Assembly (NCBI RefSeq): GCF_018129965.1
Contig: NZ_JAFCKW010000004.1
Location: 62,001 to 126,000, forward strand
Direction of reading: 5' to 3'
From: Bradyrhizobium diazoefficiens
Lineage (GTDB): Bacteria; Pseudomonadota; Alphaproteobacteria; Rhizobiales; Xanthobacteraceae
Length of the DNA: 64,000 bases
Shown here: positions 24,127 through 32,679 of the stretch, in pieces
How positions within the stretch are numbered: position 1 is the stretch's first letter
Layout of the letters: each line of letters starts with the position of its first letter
The notes under the pieces: model-generated
Told to the model about the DNA's origin: nothing
What the model saw: only the letters and a program-made list of their open reading frames with translations
Databases searched by the model: none
Made by a program: the position numbers and the translations under genes

Positions 24127-24879
24127 TCAATCGGTTGCGGTCTTGATCAGCGCGAGCGCCGGCAAGAGGTCGAGATGGGTGCGGTTGCGCAGCGCGAGCC
24201 TCAGATTGCGGACGGCGAGCCGGGCATGCTCGCGCATCACGGCTTCGGCACGCGCGCCTTCGCGGTTCTCGATCGCATCGATGACGACGCGGTGGTGATC
24301 CTGCCCGATGATCAGGATCTGCTGCGCCTCGGGCAGCGCCGACTGCGCCATCACGAAGCCGCTCGGGGATGCAAACGGCAGCGCCGAGGCGCGGTCGATC
24401 TGCCGGATCAGCGGCGGACTGCGCGACAGCTCCGTCAGCAGTGCGTGGAAGCGCGCGTTCAGCGTGACATAAGAGGAGAAAGCATCGACCGAGATCGGCA
24501 CCTGCCGCAGCAATTCGTCGATCGCCGCAAGACATTCCTTCAGCGGCTCGAGCTCGCGCGCGGAGACGCCGCGCTCGGCGGCGAAGCGCGCGGCAAGGCC
24601 CTCCAGCGTGCCGCGCAGCTCGATGGAATCGGAGATGTCGCGCTCTGAGAACGCCTTCACCATGAAGCCGCCGGAGGGGATCGCCTCCAGCAGCCCTTCC
24701 TCCTCCAGCCGCACCAGCGCCATGCGCACCGGAGTGCGCGAGGCGCCGGTGGTTTCCACCGCCTGCAGCTCGGAGATGCGCTCGCCGGGGCGCAATGCGC
24801 CGGACAGGATCTGGTCGCGCAGCGCGAGCTGCGCCTTCACGGTCTGGGAGACGGAGCGGTCGACCTCACGTTCGGCCAT
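24127..24879 (-). CDS. GntR-family regulator, FCD subfamily
   Basis: A 250-residue regulator. N-terminal winged helix: LRDQILSGALRPGERISE, then ASRTPVRMALVRLEEEGLLEAIPSGGF. The C-terminal all-helical FCD domain (about residues 90-235) binds a small ligand; the metal and ligand residues are in the RFHALLTELSRSPPL and DHHRVVIDAI regions. It sits inside the vanA-vanB operon, 6 bases after vanA and 12 before vanB, so it is probably an autoregulated repressor released by vanillate, like VanR proteins. Operator-like TGTATACA repeats lie upstream of vanA. Confidence 0.88.
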   Translation of the reverse strand: MAEREVDRSVSQTVKAQLALRDQILSGALRPGERISELQAVETTGASRTPVRMALVRLEEEGLLEAIPSGGFMVKAFSERDISDSIELRGTLEGLAARFAAERGVSARELEPLKECLAAIDELLRQVPISVDAFSSYVTLNARFHALLTELSRSPPLIRQIDRASALPFASPSGFVMAQSALPEAQQILIIGQDHHRVVIDAIENREGARAEAVMREHARLAVRNLRLALRNRTHLDLLPALALIKTATD

Positions 24880-24885
24880 GCCAGC

Positions 24886-25935
24886 CTACTCCGCCGCCTG
24901 GAGGTGCTGCGGCGCGCTTTCCTTGGCCACCATTCTTTCGATCAGCTTGCGCGACCACATCGCCCCGGCGTCGATGTTGAGGTTGTAGAAGATCCGATCG
25001 GGGTTCTCGTCCATCGCGCGCTGCTGCGCCTCCAGGATCAGCTCGTCCTCGCGGAAGATGCCGGAGACGCCCTCGCGGATCTCGGTGGTGATGCGCTGCT
25101 CCCCGATCTGGTAGTTGCGGACGAAGGCCCAGAAATAGTGGCAGGTCTTCTCGGTTTCGGGCGTGATGGTGTTCAGCACGAACCCGTTGACGCCTTGCGA
25201 GCGGTCGCCTTCCAGCGCGCCGGTGCCGGTTGGCGCGACGCCGACATCGATCGCGATGGTGCACGGCGCCTCGAAGCGAATGATTTGCCAGCGGTCGACG
25301 AGGCCGGGCTTGCCGAGCTGCTTGGCCCAGAACGGCGGCGCCTCGATGCCACGCATCCAGCGCGTCACCGTCACCGTCTTCTCGCCATGGGTGACGTCGA
25401 ACGGCGCTTCCGCCACCGCGTCATTGCCGATGGAGGAGCCGTGCACGAAGGTCTCGTGGGTGAGGTCCATGAGATTGTCGAGCACGAGGCGGTAGTCGCA
25501 ATTGACGCGGATGGTCTTGCCGTCGCCAGCCCAGGCCGGATCGTGATTCCAGTGCATGTCCGGCACGAGCGCGGGATCGGCGAGCGCGGGATCTCCCATC
25601 CAGAGCCAGACGTAGCGGTGGCGCTCGACGACCGGATAGGCGCGGACGCAGGCCGACGGATTGATGGTCTCCTGCGAGGGCATGAAGGTGCAGCGGCCCT
25701 GCGCATTGTATTTCAGGCCGTGATAGCCGCAGACGACAGAGTCGCCCTCGAGCCGGCCCTTCGACAGCGGCACCAAGCGATGCCAGCAGGCATCCTCCAG
25801 CGCGGCCACCGTGCCGTCGGCCTTGCGGTACATCACGATGTGCTTGCCGCAGATCGTTCGCGGCAGCAGCGCCTGCTTCACCTCCGCGTCCCAGGCCGCG
25901 GCGTACCAGGCGTTCATGGGGAATGGTTTTGTCAC
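24886..25935 (-). CDS. vanA: Vanillate O-demethylase oxygenase subunit (Rieske)
   Basis: A 349-residue Rieske non-heme iron oxygenase that would convert vanillate to protocatechuate and formaldehyde. The Rieske cluster ligands are in CWHRLVPLSKG and VVCGYHGLKY (residues about 48-70). The catalytic iron site is NLMDLTHETFVHGSSIG, and CDYRLVLDNLMDLTHETFVH is close to known VanA proteins, as is APPFWAKQLG. The usual CPHR is CWHR here. The start is GTG at 25935, with GGGAGA 6 bases before it. VanA is the most likely identity, but other demethylating Rieske enzymes look similar. Confidence 0.85.
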   Translation of the reverse strand: MTKPFPMNAWYAAAWDAEVKQALLPRTICGKHIVMYRKADGTVAALEDACWHRLVPLSKGRLEGDSVVCGYHGLKYNAQGRCTFMPSQETINPSACVRAYPVVERHRYVWLWMGDPALADPALVPDMHWNHDPAWAGDGKTIRVNCDYRLVLDNLMDLTHETFVHGSSIGNDAVAEAPFDVTHGEKTVTVTRWMRGIEAPPFWAKQLGKPGLVDRWQIIRFEAPCTIAIDVGVAPTGTGALEGDRSQGVNGFVLNTITPETEKTCHYFWAFVRNYQIGEQRITTEIREGVSGIFREDELILEAQQRAMDENPDRIFYNLNIDAGAMWSRKLIERMVAKESAPQHLQAAE

Positions 25936-25966
25936 CGGCGATCTCCCAAAGCTTATGTATGCGTTG

Positions 25967-25974
25967 TGTATACA
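25967..25974. promoter_or_regulatory. First GntR-type operator half of a repeated pair
   Basis: The palindrome TGTATACA within TTGTGTATACAATAG lies 32 bp upstream of the vanA start. It recurs at 26039-26046. FCD-type GntR proteins commonly bind TTGTATACAA-like sites, so these are candidate operators for the GntR gene of this operon. Confidence 0.55.
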
Positions 25975-26038
25975 ATAGCGGAGGAAGAAATTCGATCAAG
26001 GCTCGAAATACGTATTATAATACCTAAATCTGATTTTA

Positions 26039-26046
26039 TGTATACA
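26039..26046. promoter_or_regulatory. Second GntR-type operator of the pair
   Basis: TGTATACA within TTATGTATACAATAAC, centred 72 bp (close to seven helical turns) from the first copy, in an AT-rich promoter region. Confidence 0.5.
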
Positions 26047-26060
26047 ATAACAGCTCTGGG

Positions 26061-26163
26061 GTCATTCCCCGCGAAAGTGGGGAATCCAGTACGCCGCGGC
26101 GGTCATGGGTTCAGACAATTTCTGCCGCGGCGTACTGGATCGCCCACCTTCGCGGGCGATGAC
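26061..26163. repeat. Long dispersed inverted repeat
   Basis: ATCCAGTACGCCGCGGC (26084-26100) is perfectly complementary to GCCGCGGCGTACTGGAT (26124-26140). Outer GTCATTCCCCGCG...GTGGGGA and CGCCCACCTTCGCGGGCGATGAC sequences add smaller stems. This is a well-known kind of Bradyrhizobium repeat. It lies between vanA and pgm and could also act as a terminator. Confidence 0.7.
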
Positions 26164-26225
26164 ACCGGAAGATGCGGCGGCCACTCGTGGTGATGCCGGT
26201 CGAGAGCGGCGATTTGGCGCGGCAG

Positions 26226-27872
26226 CTAACCCCCGAACACCTTTTTCAGCCCGGCCTGGGCCTCGTCCTGAATTTGCTTCAGGTGCTCGGTGCTGCGGAA
26301 ACTCTCAGCATAGATCTTGTAGACGTCCTCCGTGCCCGATGGCCTTGCGGCGAACCAGCCGAAATCGGTTTCGACCTTGATGCCGCCGAAGGGCTGGCCG
26401 TTGCCGGGCGCCTTGCTCAGCGTGGCGCGGACCGGATCGCCGGCGAGATCCCTCAGGCCGAGTTGCTCCGGCGTGACGGACTTCAAAATGTTCTTCTGCG
26501 GCGTGGTGGCGGCGACGTCGATGCGCGCATAATGGGGCACCCCTAGCTCGGCGGTGAGATCATTGAAGAGCTGACTCGGATCGCGGCCGGTCTTCGCCAT
26601 GATCTCGGCGGCGAGCAGGCCGAGGATGACGCCGTCCTTGTCGGTGGTCCACACGGAGCCGTCGCGGCGCAGGAACGAGGCCCCTGCACTCTCCTCGCCG
26701 CCAAAGCCGAAGCCGCCGGAGAGCAGGCCGTCGACGAACCATTTGAAGCCGACCGGCGTCTCGACCAGCCTGCGGCCGAGTTTCTTGGCGACGCGGTCGA
26801 TGATCGAACTCGACACCACGGTCTTTCCGATCGCGGCATCCCTGCCCCAGTTCGGGCGGTGCGCGAACAGATAGGAGATCGCAGTCGCCAGATAATGGTT
26901 GGGGTTCATCAGGCCGCCGGTGCGCGTGACGATGCCGTGGCGGTCAGCGTCGGTGTCGTTGGCAAAGGCGACGTCGAAGCGGTCACGCATTCCGATCAGG
27001 CTCGCCATCGCGAAAGGCGAGGAGCAGTCCATGCGGATCTTGCCGTCCCAGTCGACCGTCATGAAGCGGAAGGTCGGATCGACCGCTTCGTTCACGACGG
27101 TCGCCTTGATGCCGTAGCGCTCGATGATCGGGTGCCAGTAATGCACGGCGGCGCCGCCGAGCGGATCGATGCCGATATTGATCCCGGCGGATCTGACGAG
27201 GTCGAGATCGACCACGTTGCCGAGATCGCCAACGTAGGGCGTGACGAAGTCCCAGGCGTGGACGTTGCCGGAGGCCTTTGCCCTGGCATAGTCGATGCGC
27301 GCGACGCCCTTGAGACCATCGGCGAGATAGGCGTTGGCGCGCTTCTCGACCACGGAGGTCGCGTCGGTGTCGGCCGGTCCGCCATGCGGCGGATTGTATT
27401 TGTAGCCGCCGTCCTCGGGGGGATTGTGCGAGGGCGTGACGACGACGCCATCTGCCAGACCCGAGGTGCGGCCCTTGTTGTAGGTCAGGATCGCGTGCGA
27501 GATGACGGGCGTCGGCGTGTAGCCGCCGTCCTTGTCGATCATGATGTCGACGCCGTTGGCCGCGAACACCTCGACGGCGCTGACCAGCGCCGGCTCGGCC
27601 AGCGCGTGGGTATCGATGCCGATGAAGAGCGGACCAGTGAGACCCTTTTCCTTCCGGTAGTCGCAAATGGCCTGCGTAGTCGCGAGGATGTGCCCCTCGT
27701 TGAACGTATTCTTGAACGCGGTGCCGCGGTGGCCGGAGGTACCGAACGCCACCCGCTGCGCGGGATCCGCCACGTCAGGCTTGCCGGCGAAATAGGCCGT
27801 CACCAGCCGCGGAACGTTGGTGAGCGCGTCCGGCGAAACCAGCTTGCCCGCCGCGGGATTGACATCAGCCAC
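26226..27872 (-). CDS. pgm: Phosphoglucomutase (alpha-D-glucose phosphate-specific)
   Basis: A 548-residue enzyme interconverting glucose 1- and 6-phosphate, which feeds glycogen, trehalose and surface polysaccharide synthesis. Signature segments: [19 protein letters not shown] near residue 45; the phosphoserine loop [22 protein letters not shown]; the metal loop [13 protein letters not shown]; the sugar loop [16 protein letters not shown]; and the C-terminal phosphate-binding [16 protein letters not shown]. The start is a GTG at 27872 with GAGGA 7 bases upstream. It stands alone. Confidence 0.93.
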   Translation of the reverse strand: MADVNPAAGKLVSPDALTNVPRLVTAYFAGKPDVADPAQRVAFGTSGHRGTAFKNTFNEGHILATTQAICDYRKEKGLTGPLFIGIDTHALAEPALVSAVEVFAANGVDIMIDKDGGYTPTPVISHAILTYNKGRTSGLADGVVVTPSHNPPEDGGYKYNPPHGGPADTDATSVVEKRANAYLADGLKGVARIDYARAKASGNVHAWDFVTPYVGDLGNVVDLDLVRSAGINIGIDPLGGAAVHYWHPIIERYGIKATVVNEAVDPTFRFMTVDWDGKIRMDCSSPFAMASLIGMRDRFDVAFANDTDADRHGIVTRTGGLMNPNHYLATAISYLFAHRPNWGRDAAIGKTVVSSSIIDRVAKKLGRRLVETPVGFKWFVDGLLSGGFGFGGEESAGASFLRRDGSVWTTDKDGVILGLLAAEIMAKTGRDPSQLFNDLTAELGVPHYARIDVAATTPQKNILKSVTPEQLGLRDLAGDPVRATLSKAPGNGQPFGGIKVETDFGWFAARPSGTEDVYKIYAESFRSTEHLKQIQDEAQAGLKKVFGG

Positions 27873-27979
27873 TGAAAAATCCTCGTTCTGTCGGAGAGAT
27901 TGCGCAGCAGCATAGCATCGGCCGGGCCACCGCCAAGGGTTACAACAAAGGTGATAGGGATGGCGTTCCTTCAGAGGTC

Positions 27980-28095
27980 AATGTGCCAATCCTGTCATCC
28001 TGAGGCGCACGCGCGGCGCGCGGAGCCTCGAAGAATGTACGGCCGGAGCGCAGCCGGGCCGTCGCCCTTCGAGGGCCGCTGAAGGAGCGGCCACC
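27980..28095. repeat. Dispersed palindromic repeat
   Basis: GTCATCCTGAGGCGC, GCCTCGAAGAATGTACGGCC, GGCCGTCGCCCTTCGAGGGC and GGCCACCTCACGGTGGC are parts of a self-complementary unit of the CCTGAGG/CCTCAGG class common in rhizobial intergenic DNA. It occupies most of the gap between divergent pgm and the hydrolase gene. Confidence 0.55.
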
Positions 28096-28178
28096 TCACG
28101 GTGGCGGCGATGGATTCGGGGCATCAGGCGCGAAGAGATGCTATGCTCCGCAACCATCGAGACCCCCGGAATCGTCCC

Positions 28179-29315
28179 ATGCTCCTCCCGCAAAAACTGC
28201 TGCTGCTGATCGCCAGCCTCGTCATGGCCTGCGCGCCGATGCGGGCCGCAGAGTTCTACACCGAGGATCTCCGCATCCCGATGGCCGAGGCCGGGCCGCA
28301 AGGGCTGGAGGCCTTCCTGGTCCGCCCGGCCGGGACGAAACGCTATCCCCTGGCGCTGCTCAGCCACGGCTCGCCGCGCAAATTCGAAGACCGCGCGACC
28401 ATGTCGGCGCACAAATTTTACGGCATCGCGCTGGAATATGCCCGGCGCGGCTTTGCCGCGCTGATCGTGATGCGGCGCGGCTACGGCACCTCGCCGGGCG
28501 GGCGCGCGGACAGCCTCGGGGGCTGCGCCAATGCCGCCTACCTGCCGGCGGCCGCCATTGCGGTCGCGGATTTGCGCGCCGCGATCGAGGCGATGGAGCA
28601 GAGGGACGACGTCACGACCTCGGGCATGATCGCGGCCGGCCATTCCGCCGGGGGCCTTGCCACCGTCGCGCTGACGGCGCAGGCGCCGGCAGGCCTCGTC
28701 GCGGCGATCAACTTTGCCGGCGGACGCGGCTCGCTGGACGATGACGACGTCTGCAATCCGGATGGGCTGGTGCAAGCCTTCGCCACGTTCGGAAAGACCT
28801 CGCGCGTGCCGATGCTGTGGGTCTATGCCACCAACGATCTGTTTTTCGGCCCCGATCTGGCGCGCCGTTTCTATGACGGGTTTCGCGGCAACGGCGGCAA
28901 GGCGACATTCATCGCGGCGCCGCCTTATGGCGACGACGGCCATTTTCTCTATTCGGTCGCAGGCCGTCCGCTATGGACGCCATATCTCGACGCGTTCCTT
29001 CGCGAGCATGCGCTCGGCGGACGCGACCTCCTCGGTCCGCCCGATCCGCTGCCGCCGCCGGCCCAGCTGAACGCCGCCGCGCGCGCCGATTTCTCGCGGT
29101 ATCTCGCCAGCACGACGCCGCACAAGGCTTTTGCCGTCTCCGCCAATGGCGGCTACGCTTGGCGTTCGGGCCGCACCACGGCCGAGGACGCGCAACGCGA
29201 TTCGCTGAGCGCCTGCATGAAATGGGCGCCCACCTGCACGCTCTATTCAGTGGACGACCGTCTGGCGGGGAGTGCGCAACGAACGCCAACGGACCAGAGC
29301 GCCCGCGCGCGCTAG
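28179..29315 (+). CDS. Exported alpha/beta hydrolase with C-terminal DUF4189-like domain
   Basis: A 378-residue secreted hydrolase. A signal peptide follows ATG 28179 (MLLPQKLLLLIASLVMACAP, ending MRAA); frames extend further upstream but spoil it. The dienelactone-hydrolase-like fold has the nucleophile elbow GHSAGG, LLSHGSPRKFEDR near the oxyanion hole, an acid after MLWVYATNDLFFG, and His in YGDDGHFLYSV. Residues 310-360 (HKAFAVSANGGYAWRSGR, then EDAQRDSLSACMKWAPTCTLYSVDD) match the short Cys-containing DUF4189-type repeat found in other secreted proteins. Such a fusion is unusual. Substrate unknown; ester or lactone. Confidence 0.8.
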   Translation: MLLPQKLLLLIASLVMACAPMRAAEFYTEDLRIPMAEAGPQGLEAFLVRPAGTKRYPLALLSHGSPRKFEDRATMSAHKFYGIALEYARRGFAALIVMRRGYGTSPGGRADSLGGCANAAYLPAAAIAVADLRAAIEAMEQRDDVTTSGMIAAGHSAGGLATVALTAQAPAGLVAAINFAGGRGSLDDDDVCNPDGLVQAFATFGKTSRVPMLWVYATNDLFFGPDLARRFYDGFRGNGGKATFIAAPPYGDDGHFLYSVAGRPLWTPYLDAFLREHALGGRDLLGPPDPLPPPAQLNAAARADFSRYLASTTPHKAFAVSANGGYAWRSGRTTAEDAQRDSLSACMKWAPTCTLYSVDDRLAGSAQRTPTDQSARAR

Positions 29316-29352
29316 GCGCGAAAGCGATCGGGTCCTTCGGCAGGCGAGGCTA

Positions 29353-29574
29353 GAGCCGTTCGCTGAGCTTAAGCTTGTAGCCGACGCCGGTGACGCTCGC
29401 GATCACCGGCGTGCCGCTGCCGAGGAGCTTGCGGCGCAGCCACGCCACCATCGCATCGACCGTGCGGATGTCGACCTCGGCCTGGCGGTTACTGACGACC
29501 TCGATCAAATAGTCCGGCTGAGCGACCGGCCATCGTCTCCGGCCCGCGCCGCCTGGCCGAACAATATTGGTCAT
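29353..29574 (-). pseudogene. C-terminal fragment of an OmpR-type response regulator
   Basis: The 74-residue frame ends EVDIRTVDAMVAWLRRKLLGSG, then PVIASVTGVGYKLKL, the winged-helix recognition helix and wing of OmpR/PhoB regulators (compare R-T-V-D-x-H-I-x-x-L-R-x-K-L and R-G-x-G-Y). The receiver and the first half of the winged helix are missing. The N-terminal residues MTNIVRPGGAGRRRWPVAQ look unrelated. It is most likely the 3' end of a lost gene. Confidence 0.6.
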
Positions 29575-29836
29575 GGCTTTGACGCATCAAGTATGAATTG
29601 GCCCAAAATTCTCATCCCGCGCACCATACTGCTGCTCGCCGTGTCGTCACCGACGCGCTGAGCTATCTGGTCGCACGCGCGACCTGGCATCTGCTCGCGC
29701 GGCATGCACAGGAGCTTGCGCATCGCCTGACATCGTCGGCCGGCAAGACCGCACCGCGTACGGCTGCCGTGGCCGCGGCGGCGGTAGTCTGAACGGCCGC
29801 ACACCGCGCATCCGGGTTCGCGGAAGCTGAGCGGCC

Positions 29837-30739
29837 TCAGGACGATCCGACTTCGATCCGGAACGACAGCTTCTCTTCCGCACCCGGCGCGATATGCATC
29901 AGGCCAGGCTTGTCGCTGAACTCGCCGTCGAAGCCGGCGGGGCTGGCATAGCCGCGCCAGGGCTCGATGCAGAGGAACGGCGCGCCCGACGGTTTGGACC
30001 AGACGCCGAGTTCGCGAAAGCCCCGCCAGGACATCTTCAGCCAAGGATTCAGGCGAGCGCCGGAGGAAGCACCCTGCCCGGCGGCATAGCGGACTGTTTG
30101 GCTGTCGATATGATCGAAGATGATGGCGTCGTCAGCGAACAGGGTCTCGAACAAGGGCAGGACTGCGCCTTTGACGGGGCTCGGCTCCGTTGCCGTGCGC
30201 AACAGGCCGCCGTCGAGACGACGGATGGGAGACGACTCCGCGTTCGAAAAGGTCAGCGCGTAGCTCTCCTTTCCCAGGTCAGGCTGAAGCGGCCAGTTGA
30301 ACGCTGGATGCCCGCCGAGCGACGCCGGCAAGATCTCGTGGCCGGTGTTGGCGATCGTCAGTGAGAGATCCAGACCCGCGTCATCGAGCGCATAGGCAGC
30401 CGTCAGGCGGAATGCGAACGGATAGAGCGCGCGGGTCGCCTCGCTATCTTCGAGCACGAGCGTGCAACTGTGCTCGCTACGCTCCCCCCAGGCAAAGCGG
30501 CTATCGCGTGCAAAGCCGTGCTGGGTCATACGGTAGGTCTTGCCCCGGTGCCGCAATTCATCGTTGGCGAGGCGGCCGACGATCGGAAACAAGAGCGGCG
30601 CATGACGCGGCCAGGCCGGCCCGGCCTGCCAGATGAATTCGGTGCCGGTCACGTCCTTCAGCGAGCATAGTTCGGCGCCTTGCGCCTTGATGGTCGCGGT
30701 GAGGCCGCTGTGGTGGATGCTGTGCGTGTCATCTGTCAT
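29837..30739 (-). CDS. Aldose 1-epimerase family protein (LacX-like)
   Basis: A 300-residue galactose-mutarotase-like protein. TGTEFIWQAGPAWPRHAPLLFPIVGRL, then MTQHGFARDSRFAW carry the first catalytic histidine; SLGGHPAFNWPL carries the second; and ELGVWSKPSGAPFLCIEPWRGYASP carries the general-base Glu in IEPW. This set defines the LacX/YeaD-like aldose-1-epimerase group, which equilibrates anomers of sugars or sugar phosphates. The ATG follows GGAGGGTCTTC. It stands alone. Confidence 0.88.
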   Translation of the reverse strand: MTDDTHSIHHSGLTATIKAQGAELCSLKDVTGTEFIWQAGPAWPRHAPLLFPIVGRLANDELRHRGKTYRMTQHGFARDSRFAWGERSEHSCTLVLEDSEATRALYPFAFRLTAAYALDDAGLDLSLTIANTGHEILPASLGGHPAFNWPLQPDLGKESYALTFSNAESSPIRRLDGGLLRTATEPSPVKGAVLPLFETLFADDAIIFDHIDSQTVRYAAGQGASSGARLNPWLKMSWRGFRELGVWSKPSGAPFLCIEPWRGYASPAGFDGEFSDKPGLMHIAPGAEEKLSFRIEVGSS

Positions 30740-31269
30740 GAAGACCCTCCGGCACTACAGTGCTAGCCTAGATTGAGGAAAACGTCTCAACTCGCGGCCG
30801 CGATGCCCCGTGTTCACTCGCGTCAGTCTTCGCTTCCAGTTTGCCGATCAGAATACTGGAAAGCACAAGCATGCGGAACGATCTTGTGCCGCTTCTCCGT
30901 CGAAAATGTTTCGGGCTGGTCCGGTTTGCCCGAGCATAATCTCCGCCTCGATGGGTGGGCTTCTGCCGAGCAACGCCGCCAAGCGGAATGTCGGCCGGTT
31001 CATGCATTGGCGCGCCGCGCGGACCGTTCGGAACCGGCGGATCGAAAACAATCGTGCCGCCCTGCCTGGCTGAAACAGCTTTGTCAGGTCCGAGGGGGAT
31101 TTGGACTGGACTCAGCTGGAAAGAGACTTCGAACGCTAAATTGCTCCTCCTTGGGATAATTCGGTGAAGGAGCCTTGGTTCTCGTCGAGCCGTTCTTGGG
31201 GGAGTTGGACGATTACAACTTCTTCGTCTTTCACGGCCGAGTTCGAGGATACCCGCTGAAATCGAGCGA
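30740..31269. other. Non-coding gap
   Basis: This 530-bp stretch has short frames only, none with a domain, a signal peptide or a good ribosome site. The G+C content falls towards its right end. I see no hairpin terminator or RNA gene. Confidence 0.4.
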
Positions 31270-31686
31270 CTAGCTATCGAGGCGCGGCAGCTTGAAATCC
31301 GAAAATCGCGTAAGCATTGCGGCCTTGACGAATTTCAGGTGCGCAATGGTGCTCGCCAGCTCCTTGAGCCGACGTTGCCCATTTGAGATATCCGCGGCGA
31401 AGATGTCCTGGTGATGATTGTCCAGCGGCTCGCGCTCCAGATATTCGTCGGTGCCGTTCCCGAACGTAACCGAGGCACGCGCAAGCGCATCTTCAACACG
31501 CCGATTCAGGCCGGTTTGTTCTCTTTCCGCCTCCTGCAGGGCATTATCGATCGCAGTCATGACCGCATCGATCCGCGCGCGGTCGGTCTCGGCATCGCGC
31601 TCAATCGAACGGGCTTTGAAGCCCTTGTCCTGGCGCCGGAAGTTGAGGAGATTGTGGGCGCGCGCCCTCAGGAATAGCTGGAACAT
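31270..31686 (-). CDS. Hypothetical helical protein
   Basis: A 138-residue soluble protein with no recognised family. It is strongly helical and charged: ERDAETDRARIDAVMTAIDNALQEAEREQTGLNRRVEDALARA looks like a coiled coil (residues 28-72), followed by ISNGQRRLKELASTIAHLKFVKAAMLTRF. The ATG is followed by MFQLFLRARAHNLLNFRRQ, a basic amphipathic start. It reads with the next upstream gene (31727-32017) on the same strand with a 40-bp gap, so the two may form an operon. Function unknown. Confidence 0.6.
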   Translation of the reverse strand: MFQLFLRARAHNLLNFRRQDKGFKARSIERDAETDRARIDAVMTAIDNALQEAEREQTGLNRRVEDALARASVTFGNGTDEYLEREPLDNHHQDIFAADISNGQRRLKELASTIAHLKFVKAAMLTRFSDFKLPRLDS

Positions 31687-31726
31687 TTAGGCCATCCCAC
31701 CTTCAAATTCTGACGATCACCATCGG

Positions 31727-32017
31727 TCAGATATGGTTAATAAAGCTTGAAGCTTTCGCTTGCTCGGCTCGGCTCTGATTGATCCAATCCCGCCACGCCT
31801 GCTCATGTTTGAGATAAAGCTCAAGCCACCTGTATTCGTCCTTGCCGACGAGGTCCGAGTTGCTATCACTGTTCAACGACGGCGTTTCGACTTCCATCGA
31901 CGACGGATCCAGCGCTTCAAATTCCCTGGTCTCATCGAGCGACAGGCCGATCAGAACACGATGCCCCTTCGTGTCGACGAAGTATCTTCGCGGAGCATGG
32001 CGCTTTTGCTCAATCAT
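31727..32017 (-). CDS. Hypothetical protein
   Basis: A 96-residue soluble protein. MIEQKRHAPRRYFVDTKGHRVLIGLSLDETREFEALD has the look of a small beta-strand-rich N-terminal domain; the C-terminal DEYRWLELYLKHEQAWRDWINQSR is an amphipathic helix rich in Trp. A GGGGGACT ribosome site precedes the ATG. No family is recognised. It shares a strand and probably a transcript with the 138-residue gene downstream, in a region of lower G+C content than the flanks. Confidence 0.6.
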   Translation of the reverse strand: MIEQKRHAPRRYFVDTKGHRVLIGLSLDETREFEALDPSSMEVETPSLNSDSNSDLVGKDEYRWLELYLKHEQAWRDWINQSRAEQAKASSFINHI

Positions 32018-32505
32018 GCCGGTAGTCCCCCAGCAAAAAGCCAGGGGCCGGAGTGACTTTCAAGCCTTCGATTGTAAACGCACGGAAAACCAATCACAAA
32101 GACCGCGCTAATGATAACCCTCAACGACGCAATGGGATACGCCATATGTCATTCCCTACGCACGCCTCGCAATTCCAGGCGTATTGGCTCTCGCAACGGG
32201 CCCGTAAGGTCTAAACTCCCATTCCAGCGCTCTCAAGCACAACGGCAAATTAAGATAACCAGGCATGGTTACGAAAGGGGCTGGCTTCGTGGGAGCTGCC
32301 GCTGGACCCTGGTTTCAATCCATCCCGGTAAGGTTGAGCAGTTAGCTTAATCCGCAGACTTTATTGCGCGCTTTTCTGGATGGCGTATCCATCTTCTCTA
32401 CCGGGCCTCCCCCAAGGTCCGGCCCCACCCAAGCAAAGCCGCCGAGCGACATGGGTCCGCTTGGCGGCTTTGTCTTTGTGTCGATGCGAGAGGAATGTTT
32501 CGATT
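32018..32505. other. Non-coding gap with a stem-loop
   Basis: A 488-bp gap between divergent small genes. It contains the CAAAGCCGCC/GGCGGCTTTG stem-loop (separate entry) but no convincing gene. Its G+C content is lower than that of the flanking genes over about 32040-32350. Confidence 0.4.
32434..32472 (+). terminator. Stem-loop before the 57-residue gene
   Basis: CAAAGCCGCC (32434-32443) pairs perfectly with GGCGGCTTTG (32463-32472), followed by TCTTTGTG. It has the form of an intrinsic terminator or attenuator and lies 34 bp upstream of the ATG at 32506. Confidence 0.45.
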
Positions 32506-32679
32506 ATGGCGCGGAAGCCTTGGTCGTTCAAGGAAGACCGCCGGCTCATGGAGTTGGCCAAGTCTTCGACGTCGCTGGAAGAGGCCGCGAAAAAGCTCGG
32601 GCGCTCGCCCGATGCGGTCAAGCGCATGGCCCTGCGCCTCGGTTTGTCGCTGAAATCAAAGGGCTCCAGGAAAAGTTAA
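32506..32679 (+). CDS. Small SANT/Myb-like helix-turn-helix protein
   Basis: A 57-residue protein: MARKPWSFKEDRRLMELAKSSTSLEEAAKKLGRSPDAVKRMALRLGL (given in part) is a single three-helix DNA-binding unit with a W at the SANT position and a Lys/Ser-rich tail. AGAGGA lies about 11 bases upstream. Short proteins of this type are common in Bradyrhizobium and may be nucleoid or regulatory factors. A longer in-frame form from 32380 exists but its first part has no homology-like features. Confidence 0.65.
   Translation: MARKPWSFKEDRRLMELAKSSTSLEEAAKKLGRSPDAVKRMALRLGLSLKSKGSRKS

Noticed and set aside
29598..29792. Short frame (64 codons) between the OmpR-type fragment and the epimerase gene
   Set aside because: No ribosome site, no family and an Ala-rich end. 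It may be part of a decayed gene, but I cannot support it.
32290..32350. Possible tRNA-like fold around GGTTTCAATCC
   Set aside because: No acceptor stem or anticodon arm can be formed around it, and no CCA-type end is seen.
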